Assembly: GCF_003967555.1 (NCBI RefSeq)
Contig: NZ_BIFS01000002.1
Coordinates: 2,046,001 to 2,110,000 of the forward strand
Source of the DNA: Dictyobacter kobayashii
GTDB taxonomy: Bacteria > Chloroflexota > Ktedonobacteria > Ktedonobacterales > Ktedonobacteraceae
DNA: 64,000 nucleotides
Reading direction: 5' to 3'
Position numbers and translations under genes: made by a program. Shown here piece by piece: positions 26,191-35,192 of the stretch (its first letter is position 1; each line of letters opens with the position of its first letter). The notes beneath the pieces were generated by a model. That model did no database searches. It was given only the letters and a program-made list of their open reading frames with translations, and was not told where the DNA came from.

Positions 26191-27054
26191 ATGATCGGGT
26201 TGCGCATGAAACGAAAATATACCACGCCATTGCATATTCAGACGAAGAAGCTATGGTTGCACCTCATTTTGTTGCTGGTCACAGCCATCTCATTCTTCCC
26301 CTTTTATTGGCTGATTGTGATGGCTACCAATCAGACCAGTGACATCTTTGGCTATCCTCCCAAACTGTCTTTTGGTACCCACCTGGGCGAGAATATCGCC
26401 AATGTGTTAAAGAGTATCAATTTCTTTGGGGCCTTCGCCAATACCATGTTTATTGCTTTAACTGAGACCACATTGGTCCTCTTCTTCTGCTCATTGGCTG
26501 GCTTTACCTTCGCGAAATTCACCTTTAGGGGGCGTAACCTGTTGTTTGTTATATTGTTAGGTACAATGATGATCCCCTCACAACTCTCGGCTGTGCCTTC
26601 TTTTGTCTTGATGGCCAGGCTCGGCTGGGTCAGTAGCTTTAAGGCCTTGATTATTCCTGGTATGGTGACCGCTTTTGGTGTGTTCTGGATGCGACAATAT
26701 GCGGGCTCATCTGTGCCCGGGGAGCTGGTGGATGCTGGCCGTATCGATGGTTGCGGTCACTTACGGCTCTACTGGCATGTCGCGCTACCAATATTGCGTC
26801 CGGCCCTGGCCTTTCTTGGCATCTTCACCTTTATTCATGCCTGGAACGATTATATGTGGCCGTTGATTATCCTCAATGACCCGGCGAAATATACCCTGCA
26901 GGTAGCGCTTTCCCAACTTGACAATGTGTATGGGTCTGATTATGGTATGGTCATGGCCGGAACCTTAATGGCAACGGTACCGCTGATTATCATCTTTTTA
27001 ATCGGCAGCCGCCATTTTATCGCCAATATTGCGGCCGGTGCATTGAAAGAGTGA
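26191..27054 (+). CDS. Sugar ABC permease, MalG/UgpE type
   Basis: 287-aa second permease of the same importer. Features: FPFYWLIVMATNQTSDIF near the N-terminus, FAKFTFRGRNLLFVILLGTMMIPSQL, the degenerate EAA loop ELVDAGRIDGCGHLRLYWHVALPILRP, and the final FIANIAAGALKE. In the EAA loop, DAGRIDGC replaces EAAxxDGA, as in the paralogue at 48024-48856. GGAAGG precedes ATG 26191. Confidence 0.95.
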   Translation: MIGLRMKRKYTTPLHIQTKKLWLHLILLLVTAISFFPFYWLIVMATNQTSDIFGYPPKLSFGTHLGENIANVLKSINFFGAFANTMFIALTETTLVLFFCSLAGFTFAKFTFRGRNLLFVILLGTMMIPSQLSAVPSFVLMARLGWVSSFKALIIPGMVTAFGVFWMRQYAGSSVPGELVDAGRIDGCGHLRLYWHVALPILRPALAFLGIFTFIHAWNDYMWPLIILNDPAKYTLQVALSQLDNVYGSDYGMVMAGTLMATVPLIIIFLIGSRHFIANIAAGALKE

Positions 27055-27095
27055 AGCATAAAATAGTCTCGTAAGTTAGAAGGAAATATATAAGC

Positions 27096-27614
27096 ATGGA
27101 TGCGTCTGTACTGGTAAGGCCAGCCCGGCTGGATGAAGTTACCTATATTATTGAGTTGATTGATCGCGTGCAAAAGCAGCTGGCTGAGGCAGGAAGTTTG
27201 CAGGTAATTGGTCCAATTCCGTATGAAATCGCCTCTGAACGTGTCTCAGCTGGAAATGCATTTGTACTGGAATTGGGAGGCCGCCTGGCGGGCAGTGTCT
27301 TTGTGCGTCCAGTTACGGCTGAGAGTTGTCCTCACTTGGAGCGGTGGCAATTAATAGATGTTGTGTCAAAGCCCTGGTTCTTGCAAAAACTCGCGCTTGA
27401 GCCAGCGTTACAGGGTCAGGGATCAGGCTATCATTTCCTGGCAGGATTGAAGAAGCTGCTTGCCCGGCGCGATCCGGGTGCTACCATTTTTCTGGATTGC
27501 TGGGCGGGCAATACCAATCTCAGGAATTTCTATACGCGGGCAGGTTTTTCGCTATATGGAATCTTCCCGGAGCATGATTACTCGCTGGCTGTTTTTACCT
27601 CCACTGTTCTATAA
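27096..27614 (+). CDS. GNAT family N-acetyltransferase
   Basis: 172-aa acetyltransferase. Acetyl-CoA-binding motif A is LALEPALQGQGSGYHFLAGLKKLL (Q-x-x-G-x-G); motif B is NTNLRNFYTRAGFSLYGIF. ATG 27096 follows AGAAGGAAATATATAAGC. It starts 42 nt after the sugar permease and may be read from the same transcript, but a functional link is not evident. Substrate unknown. Confidence 0.88.
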   Translation: MDASVLVRPARLDEVTYIIELIDRVQKQLAEAGSLQVIGPIPYEIASERVSAGNAFVLELGGRLAGSVFVRPVTAESCPHLERWQLIDVVSKPWFLQKLALEPALQGQGSGYHFLAGLKKLLARRDPGATIFLDCWAGNTNLRNFYTRAGFSLYGIFPEHDYSLAVFTSTVL

Positions 27615-27828
27615 ACGTGCTCTGTATACTAAGATTGTAATAGATTGTTAGCATTATGCCTGAAAGCGTTACACATTCCTCCTGGTAATATTTCGCATCG
27701 TAGTATTTTTTGCTGCTACATTTTATGTCATGGGTGCGTCATTCGTCTTTATTGGTAGAGTAGGTAAAATAGGTAAGATACTTGCAAGCAGTGATTTAAG
27801 CATATGGGCACAAAAGCGAGGACGAATC

Positions 27829-28041
27829 ATGAATAAACAACCGCCGAAAGAGTATCAATGTAAACATGGACATGGGAAGGGAATATTGCTGGTAGATATT
27901 GAGACTGAAAGCATTCCAAAACTCGATACGCATGGCAACTGGCAATATTATTGTTTGAATGAGCAACATGTTTTTTCTGTCCGCCCTGCTGATATCAAAC
28001 TCCAGGAAGAGGAAGAACAAAAAGTTACCAGTCTGGTTTAA
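27829..28041 (+). CDS. Small protein, paralogue of 18438-18617
   Basis: 70-aa protein starting at ATG 27829 after GCGAGGACGAATC. It shares QCK..(G)KGILLVDIE..IPKLDTHGNWQYYC with the protein at 18438-18617, but the second Cys of the late pair is replaced (CLNE instead of CPSC) and the terminal Cys pair is lost, so zinc binding is probably weakened or absent. The C-terminus is acidic (QEEEEQK). Function unknown. Confidence 0.72.
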   Translation: MNKQPPKEYQCKHGHGKGILLVDIETESIPKLDTHGNWQYYCLNEQHVFSVRPADIKLQEEEEQKVTSLV

Positions 28042-28346
28042 GCTCTAGCTGCCGTGGCTCACATTTATACAGACTCGATGCACCATAAGGCGCTTTGACC
28101 CTATGGTACATTTGCTCTGCCCTCTATTGCTAATCTGCCTTACTTCCAGACATAATGCTCTTCATAAATAATTTCCCTCAGCTCTCTGAACTTATACACA
28201 TATCCACGACTTTAAGATCCGGTTGTCCGACCTCAGTATCTCGGTTTTGTTCATATTCCTGGTAATTGGCCGCATTCACCGATAAAAACTGGCTTTTGTT
28301 TTCCATTCAGTTAAATTTTGGCTTGCGCTTAGCGGATAGCGTTATC
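28042..28346. other. Non-coding gap
   Basis: No ORF with a ribosome site, no clear terminator and no repeat recognised. Confidence 0.5.
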
Positions 28347-29242
28347 TCAAGCAACAGTCATGATGGGAGCGAGAGGCTCTAATCCCTTTTGGGGGAGGGT
28401 GAGGGGGCCTGAAACGAAGCCAGCGCATGCATATTGCAAATAAAAATGCTTTTTTTTATTCCTGGCCGTGTAGTTGCCTCTTTGTGCAGGGATACGTGTG
28501 GATAAAGCGGCTTTCATTTTCGCTTTTTTTTGAGACTGGTTGCCTCTGCCGTGTGCTGGAAAGTGGTTGGTCAGAGAGACATACTCAGTCCAATAGCTGG
28601 GGAGGTCGAATTCTGCGGGGCGCGTGAAGTGCTGATCAGTCAACTCGGCGGCTTGAATATGTGTCACACGCACCACTTGCATTGCCCTGCGCTGGCCCCG
28701 ACCAGATACCAGGCCCCCCGTTGTGAGACAAGACCGTACGGATCGATAAGGTGTCTGTGATCCCCTTTATAGGTCAGGAGCAGAGTGTAATCTTGCCAGA
28801 TTGCCTCCTGAATAAGTTCCAGGTGGGAGGCCATTGGTCTGGAATGGGTTGGCCGCGTCGTATCCATATGGATGCGTTGGCGTACCTGGGTGGCATTCTC
28901 GCGTGAATGTGCAGGAAGCGCTGCGGAGAGCTTGAGAAGCGCATCTTCGAGCGCCTGGCCCAGTCCAAGGTCGGCCAGTGGGATGGAGATGCTCACCAGG
29001 AAGAGTGCGCGTACCTCGGGTGCAGTGAGCCCGGTTAGTTTAGTCTGATAGCCATCAAGCAATTCACAGCCACCGCCCGGCCCACGTTCAGTGTAGAGTG
29101 GGATGCCTGCATAACTGAGGGCCTCGATGTCACGGTAGATGGTGCGCTCGGAAACCTCCAGCTGCTCCGCCAGTGCTTGCGCGGTCATGCGTCCCCTGGT
29201 CTGCAAGAGCAGGAGAAGAGAGAGAAGACGATCTGCTCGCAA
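28347..29242 (-). pseudogene. HTH/WYL-domain regulator (YafY type), frameshifted and short
   Basis: Transcription regulator with N-terminal HTH_11 (ADRLLSLLLLLQTRGRMTAQALAEQLEVSERTIYRDIEAL) and a WYL domain (YKGDHRHLIDPYGLVSQRGAWYLVG). At about 28683 one A seems to be missing: the other frame continues with QVVRVTHIQAAELTDQHFTRPAEFDLPSYW, the expected end of the WYL domain. After that the frame diverges from the family and ends at 28347 without the usual C-terminal WCX domain. TTG at 29242 is chosen because GGAGGG lies just upstream. It is divergent from the transglutaminase-like gene, its probable target. Whether it is truly broken or mis-sequenced is open. Confidence 0.78.
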
Positions 29243-29289
29243 TGAATCCCTCCATGACGTGTTGTACGGGAAAAACGCGTGTACGATAT

Positions 29290-29315
29290 TGTCAGTATAG
29301 CACAAAATCCTGACA
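29290..29315. promoter_or_regulatory. Putative WYL-regulator operator
   Basis: TGTCAG (29290-29295) and CTGACA (29310-29315) form an inverted repeat whose half-sites are 20 bp apart, two helical turns. It sits in the 343-nt divergent promoter region of the WYL regulator and the transglutaminase-like gene. Confidence 0.5.
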
Positions 29316-29585
29316 CCTTTTGACTGGATTTAGATAATATGTATTTTCCTGGATACACATGGAGCGATTCAGGTTTGGCGAAAAAGGATGTCCTGGCATG
29401 TAACGAGCGACACGTACTCATCTTATTTGGGTGGTTGTCTCTTCAATTGGGAATGTCCGATGGAGAACCTGACAAAAGATGTCAGCTTCCTCTCTCTATA
29501 ATCTTGATAATCCTGGCATGAAAACATGCTGAACAGCAAAGCACAATGATGATGTCGCGGTAAGGCTAAAGAAGGAGCTAGAGAG

Positions 29586-30485
29586 ATGAAAGACGAGATC
29601 CTGACATTCTATCGTGAGCAGAGCGTGATAACGCGACCTGGCGAGCAATCTGCCCTCTTCACCGACCTCCCACAGAGCATTGAGGCCCTATGCAAGATCG
29701 TTCAAGGTCTGATCATTCACTATCGCTGTGGTGACCTGTATGGTTGCCAGATAATGGCGGAGCGCGAACGTGAGATCGATACGCGTTACGTTGAGCGCAT
29801 GTTAGAGCGCATTATTGAACTAGACCCGCGTTCCCTGAGTGTAGCGCGAGCATCTCAGCAGCGGCTGGTAGGGTGTTGCCGTGACTTCTCAACGCTGCTC
29901 TGCTCTATATTGCGCTATCAGGGTATTCCCGCGCGCATCCGCATGGGTTTCGCGGGCTATATCGATCTTGGTCCAGGCTTCTATACCGATCATGTGGTTG
30001 TGGAATACTGGCACGAGGGTGAGGATCGTTGGCGAATGGTTGATCCTCAAATGGATGCACTTTTGATCAAGATGAATGGTATCGACTTCGATGTGCAGGA
30101 TATACCACCGGGGCGTTTCTTGACCGGCGGCGAGGCCTGGAGACGCTGCCGCGCGGGCGAGGTGGACCCCGAGAGCTTTGGCATACATCCTGATGTCAGG
30201 GAGATACGTGGCTGGTGGTTGATACGTGACAAGGCGATACAGGACCTGGCGGCCCTCAACCGGGTTGAGATGCTTTGTTGGGATGCGTGGGGCATGATGT
30301 CGGCTAAAGAAATCAGCGATCAGGAGGCGCACCTGCTTGATACCATCGCCGAACTGACCCTGAACAGTGAGGCAGCCTTTGAAGAACTACGACGCTGCTA
30401 TGCGCAGGAACGTGTGTGCCTGAATGGTCTTGTGTGCGCCAGCAGTCCGGCAGTGGGACCTCATGAAGTCATGCTTACGTTCTAG
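29586..30485 (+). CDS. Transglutaminase-like domain protein
   Basis: 299-aa cytoplasmic protein with a papain-fold transglutaminase-like core. The catalytic triad is visible: Cys in GCCRDFSTLLCSILRYQGIPAR, His in TDHVVVEYWHEGEDRW, Asp in MVDPQMD. No signal peptide. The N-terminal ~80 residues and C-terminal ~100 are helical and unassigned. Bacterial members are mostly proteases or unknown; cross-linking should not be assumed. ATG 29586 follows AAGGAGCTAGAG. Divergent from a WYL regulator with an operator-like repeat between them. Confidence 0.87.
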   Translation: MKDEILTFYREQSVITRPGEQSALFTDLPQSIEALCKIVQGLIIHYRCGDLYGCQIMAEREREIDTRYVERMLERIIELDPRSLSVARASQQRLVGCCRDFSTLLCSILRYQGIPARIRMGFAGYIDLGPGFYTDHVVVEYWHEGEDRWRMVDPQMDALLIKMNGIDFDVQDIPPGRFLTGGEAWRRCRAGEVDPESFGIHPDVREIRGWWLIRDKAIQDLAALNRVEMLCWDAWGMMSAKEISDQEAHLLDTIAELTLNSEAAFEELRRCYAQERVCLNGLVCASSPAVGPHEVMLTF

Positions 30486-30512
30486 CGTGGCCACATTGAG
30501 TCCTGGTTCCGG

Positions 30513-31346
30513 TTATTCAATTTGTTGGATATTGCGGGCACTCAGCCCATGTTGACCGGTGACGATTTCGAAGCGAACAGCTACGCCGGGCCTGATGGTG
30601 CGATAGCCCCGACCCGGTATGGCTGTGAAATGGAAGAATATATCCGGCTCGGCGTTGTCCGGGGCTATCATGCCCACGCCTGTATCTTTATCAAACCAGC
30701 GGATGCTACCCGTGGCGACCGGGAGTCCGCTGGCTCCTGGAGAAGGCGTGCCGTATTCCCATTCTTGCTGTGGGATACGAACCTGGCGTACGGCTGGATC
30801 ATTATAGGCTTCATAACGATAGTCAGCTCGCTCTTGCATGATGGTGCGCAGATTCTGGCGCAACTCTTCCAGGGTAGGGCGGCCCACAAAGAACCAGCCA
30901 TTGTAGATGGCCTGGATCTGGAGTGTTTGGCGTAGCACAAAGGTATATGGTTGTGCCCGGTAGGCATACTCACCCTCTGTTTCATCCAGAATATTGATCT
31001 GTTTGACCACACTCCTGGACTCATCGGATAAAAAGGGCCAACGCGCATTGAGGCCAGCGCGAAAGGCGTCATTAACGGACGGCGGATCAACGCTAATGGT
31101 AGCCAACCTGGCATAGTTGACGGCCAGCTCAGACTGAAATTCTACCATCTGGCGCATCTGTTGTTGATCCCGGGGACAAAAGTAGCCGCGCAGAAAGATA
31201 AGGATCAGCGGATAACCATCGGAGAAGCCTAGATGCTGATCCAGGAGGCTTGAACGGGTGAGATGTGAAAGGTGAGTCATTCTGTTTTGCTGATCGGGCA
31301 ACGCGATATCGGGAAATTGGTCATTCACCTTTAGAAATGTTGTCAT
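30513..31346 (-). CDS. Peroxiredoxin fused to a cold-shock domain
   Basis: 277-aa two-domain protein. Residues ~5-175 are an AhpC/TSA peroxiredoxin: FPDIALPDQQ, LILIFLRGYFCPRDQQQM with the peroxidatic Cys, the only Cys in the protein, so a 1-Cys type; then ATISVDPP and WPFLSDESRSVV. Residues ~210-277 are a cold-shock domain: GSIRWFDKDTGVGMIAPD (RNP1 region; the usual KGFGFI is TGVGMI) and DIFFHFTAI (RNP2), then GYRTIRPGVAVRFEIV. A linker of ~35 residues joins them. It suggests a peroxidase tethered to single-stranded nucleic acid. The architecture is unusual. ATG 31346 follows GTGAGGAGGC. Confidence 0.9.
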   Translation of the reverse strand: MTTFLKVNDQFPDIALPDQQNRMTHLSHLTRSSLLDQHLGFSDGYPLILIFLRGYFCPRDQQQMRQMVEFQSELAVNYARLATISVDPPSVNDAFRAGLNARWPFLSDESRSVVKQINILDETEGEYAYRAQPYTFVLRQTLQIQAIYNGWFFVGRPTLEELRQNLRTIMQERADYRYEAYNDPAVRQVRIPQQEWEYGTPSPGASGLPVATGSIRWFDKDTGVGMIAPDNAEPDIFFHFTAIPGRGYRTIRPGVAVRFEIVTGQHGLSARNIQQIE

Positions 31347-31384
31347 CTAAAGCCTCCTCACTTCTAGCGATTATGTTGTGTTGG

Positions 31385-32050
31385 CTATAACTTGAGAATA
31401 TGGTCAACTACCTCGCTTAAGTCGTGTCCAATGATGGTAGGCGTGGGAAAGAGTGGATTGAGAACCATGCCGGGTCGGGCGACAAAGGCGGTGGCACAAC
31501 CAGCGCGTGAGGCTCCTGCAACATCCCAGGCATGCGCTGCGATTAGTAATAGCTCGCTGGTTGGAACCCCAAAGTGGGTTGCGACCATCTGATATGGTTC
31601 AGGTGCAGGCTTCAGGCGTTGAACTGTATCAGCCGAAAAGATCTGTTCAAAGTATTGAACCAGACCCGCATTGGTGATCTGGAGGGTGGCTACCTGCTGC
31701 GTAGAATTGGTGAGCGTGACCATGTGTAAGCCAGCGTGTTGCAGGCGTTCCAGGCTTTTTGGTACTTCCGAATGGGCGGGCAGCTGGCGCATGGTATCTA
31801 GAATAGCGCTACGCTTGTGGGCTGATAGCGTGACCTTCTGTTGCTCTGAAAGCATATCCAGGGCAGAGGCTCCCAGGGTACCAAAATCCTGATAAGGACC
31901 AGCGATAGTCGAGACAAAGGCATTCTGTAGCATCTGTGTAAACCAGTTACGGCGCAGGGTGCCATTGCCGAAGGCCTGCTCAAATAGGGGATCCAGCGCA
32001 TGTAGATCGAGCAGCGTTTCATTGACATCAAAAACACAGATCGGCGCCAT
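31385..32050 (-). CDS. Haloacid dehalogenase, type II
   Basis: 221-aa HAD hydrolase of the L-2-haloacid dehalogenase subgroup. Motif I has the nucleophile Asp in CVFDVNETLLDL, motif II is TLTNSTQQV, the motif III lysine lies in RLKPAPEPYQ, and motif IV is reduced to LLIAAHAWDVAGASRAG, as in type II dehalogenases, where this segment replaces DD. It could hydrolyse haloacids or a natural phosphate ester. ATG 32050 follows AGAAAGGACATACCA. It lies 38 nt from the peroxiredoxin fusion, probably co-transcribed. Confidence 0.9.
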   Translation of the reverse strand: MAPICVFDVNETLLDLHALDPLFEQAFGNGTLRRNWFTQMLQNAFVSTIAGPYQDFGTLGASALDMLSEQQKVTLSAHKRSAILDTMRQLPAHSEVPKSLERLQHAGLHMVTLTNSTQQVATLQITNAGLVQYFEQIFSADTVQRLKPAPEPYQMVATHFGVPTSELLLIAAHAWDVAGASRAGCATAFVARPGMVLNPLFPTPTIIGHDLSEVVDHILKL

Positions 32051-32137
32051 TGGTATGTCCTTTCTGCTAAGTTACAAAATCAGAAGAAAAAGCCTCTTTT
32101 TCAAGGAATTGATTGAGCGAATGCAGTCGATTCTTAG

Positions 32138-32623
32138 TTAACGTACGATAGGAAAGCCGTGGTGATCCGTTGGGCGCACCAGTAGTACCGGGCAGGGGGC
32201 GTGGTCTAAGACAAAGCGGGCCACGTGTCCGACCGATTTAGGGCCAATGGCAGGGGCCAGGTGTTGAAAAGAACGGGTCCCGATTACAATCAGATCAGCG
32301 TTCCAGGCCGCCGCTGTATTGACAATCTCCAGTTCGGGCCGCCCTTGCCGCTGCAACGTTTCGGCTCCAGCCAGACCTCGCTTGCCCTCATAAAAAATAT
32401 CCTGGGCCGCTGCTATCTCTGCCGCCTCGATACGTTCTTCTTGCTGCCCAGAGGCTCGTAGCGGCCTGAGCAATTGTGAGCGTTTACGTCCAATCTCGTC
32501 GCGTGGACCGCTATCAATCACATAGATCAGACCAATCACGGCCTCATGGTTATTAACCAGGGTCGCGATAGCCTGTTGTATCTGCTCGCTATTTGTCCCA
32601 TCCAGACAGCCAAGAATGCGCAT
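32138..32623 (-). CDS. Universal stress protein (UspA family)
   Basis: 161-aa cytoplasmic nucleotide-binding stress protein. One Usp domain: start MRILGCLDGTNSEQIQQA, middle ADLIVIGTRSF, then the phosphate-binding GPKSVGHVARFVLDHAPCPVLLVRP, a G-x(9)-G-(S/T) type ATP-binding motif in slightly altered form. It is between the dehalogenase and the permease; same strand, 87 and 43 nt away. AGGAGGAATC precedes the ATG. Confidence 0.9.
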   Translation of the reverse strand: MRILGCLDGTNSEQIQQAIATLVNNHEAVIGLIYVIDSGPRDEIGRKRSQLLRPLRASGQQEERIEAAEIAAAQDIFYEGKRGLAGAETLQRQGRPELEIVNTAAAWNADLIVIGTRSFQHLAPAIGPKSVGHVARFVLDHAPCPVLLVRPTDHHGFPIVR

Positions 32624-32666
32624 ATGATTCCTCCTTATGCTCTTCTTATTGTATTGTATCTGTTAT

Positions 32667-33974
32667 TTAGAGTAACAGCCAGATGGCCAGAGCCCCTACT
32701 ATGAGCATGATAGGGGTCGCAATGATACCCACTTTAAAGTAATCCAATCCAGAGACATCCAGGTTGCGTTGGCGTAAGATGAGTAGCCAGAGCACGGTTG
32801 CCAGCGAGCCCACCGTTGTCAAATTAGGTCCCAGATCGCAACCAAAGATGGTGGCAGCAATAAAGCCATGTTGAACTGCCAGTGAGGAATGTTGAACACT
32901 TTGCAGTGAAGAGGTAAGCACAACAGCCATCGGCACATTATTGATCAAGTTCGTACCAAGCGCCGAGCCCAGGGTCCCCACCATTACAGCACCAAAGGGG
33001 GTATTTGCGGAGAGGTGGAGTAGGAGTTGACCAAATTGGGTTGTCAATCCGGTACTTTCCAGGGCCTGTACTACGATAAACATGCCGGCAATAAAGCCAA
33101 AGATACTCCATGAAAGCTGTTTCCCCAATTTCGGAAAGGTAATTTGTTTCCAGGCGAGCGCGCCCACCAATAGCAGCAGGGCTCCTGCCAGTGTAACCAG
33201 CGATAAGGGGAACTGAGTGGCCGCAGCAATAATATAGGCGATGCCAACACATATTAATACACCGCAGGTATAGCGGAAGTAAGCTTTATGGGTAATGACC
33301 TCTTCTAAGGCGGGCAAGCGTTTTAGATCAAAATGTCCACCAAGTTGTTTGCGATATAGCAGAAAAAAAATACCTATGTTGATAGCTATAACTAATAGTG
33401 AGGGCAGAAATAACAGGCGTAGAAAGGTCCATAGATCCAGTGGAAAGCGCGAGGTTACAATAATATTAATGGGATTGCTGACCGGCAATAAGAAAGAAGC
33501 GGTGTCTGCGATAAAGGTACAGGCAAAAAGAAAAGGTAGGATTGGCAGCCTGAGCCTGGTTACCAGGGTATAGACAATAGGCGTTAAAATCAGGGCAGTG
33601 GCATCATTGGAGAGAAACATCGAGATCAAACTGCCAAGTAAAAAGGTATTAAAGAAAAGCCGTCGGGCACTGTTGCCTGACAGTCTGGCTGCCTGAAAAG
33701 CCAACCAGTCGAAGAGGCCAGCGACCTCGGCCAGTGCAGAGATACTCATCATACCAAGAAAAAAGAAAAAGGTATTCCAGTCCCCAATCAGAGTCGCAAA
33801 AGCATTTTGGGGTGTGATCAGTCCCAGGATCAGCAGGAGGGCCGCTCCCGCTAAAGCAACCTGAGCCTCATTTGTTTTCCATGGGCGGATCATGATACCA
33901 AGTAATGTGGCGACCGTAATGATTGAAATTAGTATTGTGCGTACCTGGCTTGATATATGTAAGAGGAGCGCCAT
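32667..33974 (-). CDS. ArsB/NhaD-type anion permease
   Basis: 435-aa inner-membrane transporter with ~11-12 helices. The ion-transporter superfamily repeat is visible twice: SLISMFLSNDATALILTPIV in the first half and TNLINNVPMAVVLTSS in the second, plus FLLPVSNPINIIV. These match ArsB (arsenite) and related Na+/H+ or carboxylate permeases. No arsR or arsC lies nearby, so the substrate is uncertain. The start is ATG 33974; a short 43-nt gap to the universal stress protein gene suggests one transcript. Confidence 0.88.
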   Translation of the reverse strand: MALLLHISSQVRTILISIITVATLLGIMIRPWKTNEAQVALAGAALLLILGLITPQNAFATLIGDWNTFFFFLGMMSISALAEVAGLFDWLAFQAARLSGNSARRLFFNTFLLGSLISMFLSNDATALILTPIVYTLVTRLRLPILPFLFACTFIADTASFLLPVSNPINIIVTSRFPLDLWTFLRLLFLPSLLVIAINIGIFFLLYRKQLGGHFDLKRLPALEEVITHKAYFRYTCGVLICVGIAYIIAAATQFPLSLVTLAGALLLLVGALAWKQITFPKLGKQLSWSIFGFIAGMFIVVQALESTGLTTQFGQLLLHLSANTPFGAVMVGTLGSALGTNLINNVPMAVVLTSSLQSVQHSSLAVQHGFIAATIFGCDLGPNLTTVGSLATVLWLLILRQRNLDVSGLDYFKVGIIATPIMLIVGALAIWLLL

Positions 33975-34137
33975 TTTTTTAATTCCTTAACGATATATTG
34001 CTGGATTGTTCTTATTACACGGGGCATTGCTGGAAAAAGATTGAAGCTTGATTGTTGGATTTTGCATCAGAACATTGTACTAAGAAGTTGTGCGAAACAC
34101 ATGGAGAAGAAGCACTACAACGAAAAGGAGCAATCAA

Positions 34138-35076
34138 ATGAAAGCGATCCGTATTCATGGCCATAGCGATCCTGCTGAGCTTGTCTATGAAGACGTTCCC
34201 CAACCACAGCCTGGCCCAGGAGAGGTATTGGTGCGCGTCTATGCAGCCGGCGTGATCGCGCCAGAACTGACATGGAGCGAAACCTATGAGACTCGCGCGG
34301 GCATCAAACGCACATTGCCGATTCCTGGACATGATCTCTCTGGCGTGGTTGATGCTGTTGGTGCTGGGGTCAATGATATCAATGTTGGGTCCGCGGTCTA
34401 TGCCCTCACCGCCTTTGATCGCGATGGTTCCGCTGCCGAGTATATGATTGCTTTACCTGAAGAGCTGGCGCCCAGGCCGCGTTCGCTTGATCATGTACAG
34501 GCCGCGGCAGTACCGTTGACGGCCCTGACGGCCTGGCAGGCCTTTTTTAAACATGGAGGGTTGGTGGCAGGCCAACGGGTGTTAATCCATGGAGCGGCGG
34601 GAGGCGTAGGTGTATTTGCCGTACAACTGGCCCGCTGGGCCGGGGCGTATGTGATCGGGACAGGCTCAGCGCGCAATAGAGATTTCTTGCGCGACCTCGG
34701 CGCCAATGAGGTCATTGACTATACCAGCACACGTTTTGAGGACGCGGTGAATGAGGTGGATATGGTGCTTGATATGGTTGGTGGAGACACTCAGGAGCGC
34801 TCCTGGCAAGTCCTAAAAAAAGATGGCGTGCTTATCTCTGTTGCCAGCCCTCCATCCGTTGAACAGGCGAAAGCGCATGGCGTGCGCTCCGTCTGGTTTA
34901 TTGTTGAGCCTGATCGCCAGCAACTGCTCCAGATTGGTCAGTTGATCGATAGCGGGAAGATCCGACCGATTGTTGATACCGTGTTCCCCCTCTCGGAAGG
35001 TCGCCAGGCTTACGCGCAAGGAGCAAAAGGGCGCACACGCGGCAAAATTGTTCTGCGGGTAAGAGACGATATATGA
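34138..35076 (+). CDS. NADP-dependent zinc-free alcohol dehydrogenase/quinone reductase
   Basis: 312-aa medium-chain reductase. GroES-like part: VYEDVPQPQPGPGEVLVRVYAAGVIAPEL, PGHDLSGVVDAVGAGV; Rossmann part: VLIHGAAGGVGVFAVQLARWAGAYVIGT (A-x-x-G-V-G) and VLDMVGGDTQERSW. Zinc-ligand Cys clusters are absent, as in quinone oxidoreductases (Qor). ATG 34138 follows AAAAGGAGC; the frame is open to 34090 without a site. It precedes the MerR-SDR operon by ~115 nt and could share its stress theme. Confidence 0.93.
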   Translation: MKAIRIHGHSDPAELVYEDVPQPQPGPGEVLVRVYAAGVIAPELTWSETYETRAGIKRTLPIPGHDLSGVVDAVGAGVNDINVGSAVYALTAFDRDGSAAEYMIALPEELAPRPRSLDHVQAAAVPLTALTAWQAFFKHGGLVAGQRVLIHGAAGGVGVFAVQLARWAGAYVIGTGSARNRDFLRDLGANEVIDYTSTRFEDAVNEVDMVLDMVGGDTQERSWQVLKKDGVLISVASPPSVEQAKAHGVRSVWFIVEPDRQQLLQIGQLIDSGKIRPIVDTVFPLSEGRQAYAQGAKGRTRGKIVLRVRDDI

Positions 35077-35155
35077 TTAGGAGGAAAGGTCTGCTGATAG
35101 AAACGGAAGCAAGGTAGACCATTTTGACCAATTTTAAAAAAGGCTCGACAGACTC

Positions 35156-35186
35156 TTGACCTGGAGCACTCCAGGTATTGCATAAT
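35156..35186 (+). promoter_or_regulatory. MerR-type promoter with 19-bp spacer
   Basis: -35 TTGACC (35156-35161) and -10 CATAAT (35181-35186) are separated by 19 bp, the overlong spacing typical of MerR-family promoters, and the spacer contains the palindrome CTGGAGCACTCCAG (35161-35174). The predicted transcript start falls at about 35193, at or next to the ATG of the merR-like gene itself. Confidence 0.85.
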
Positions 35187-35192
35187 GCCTTT

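Noticed and set aside
30522..30935. 137-codon forward ORF
   Set aside because: Antisense shadow of the peroxiredoxin-cold-shock gene, whose two domains are conserved on the reverse strand.
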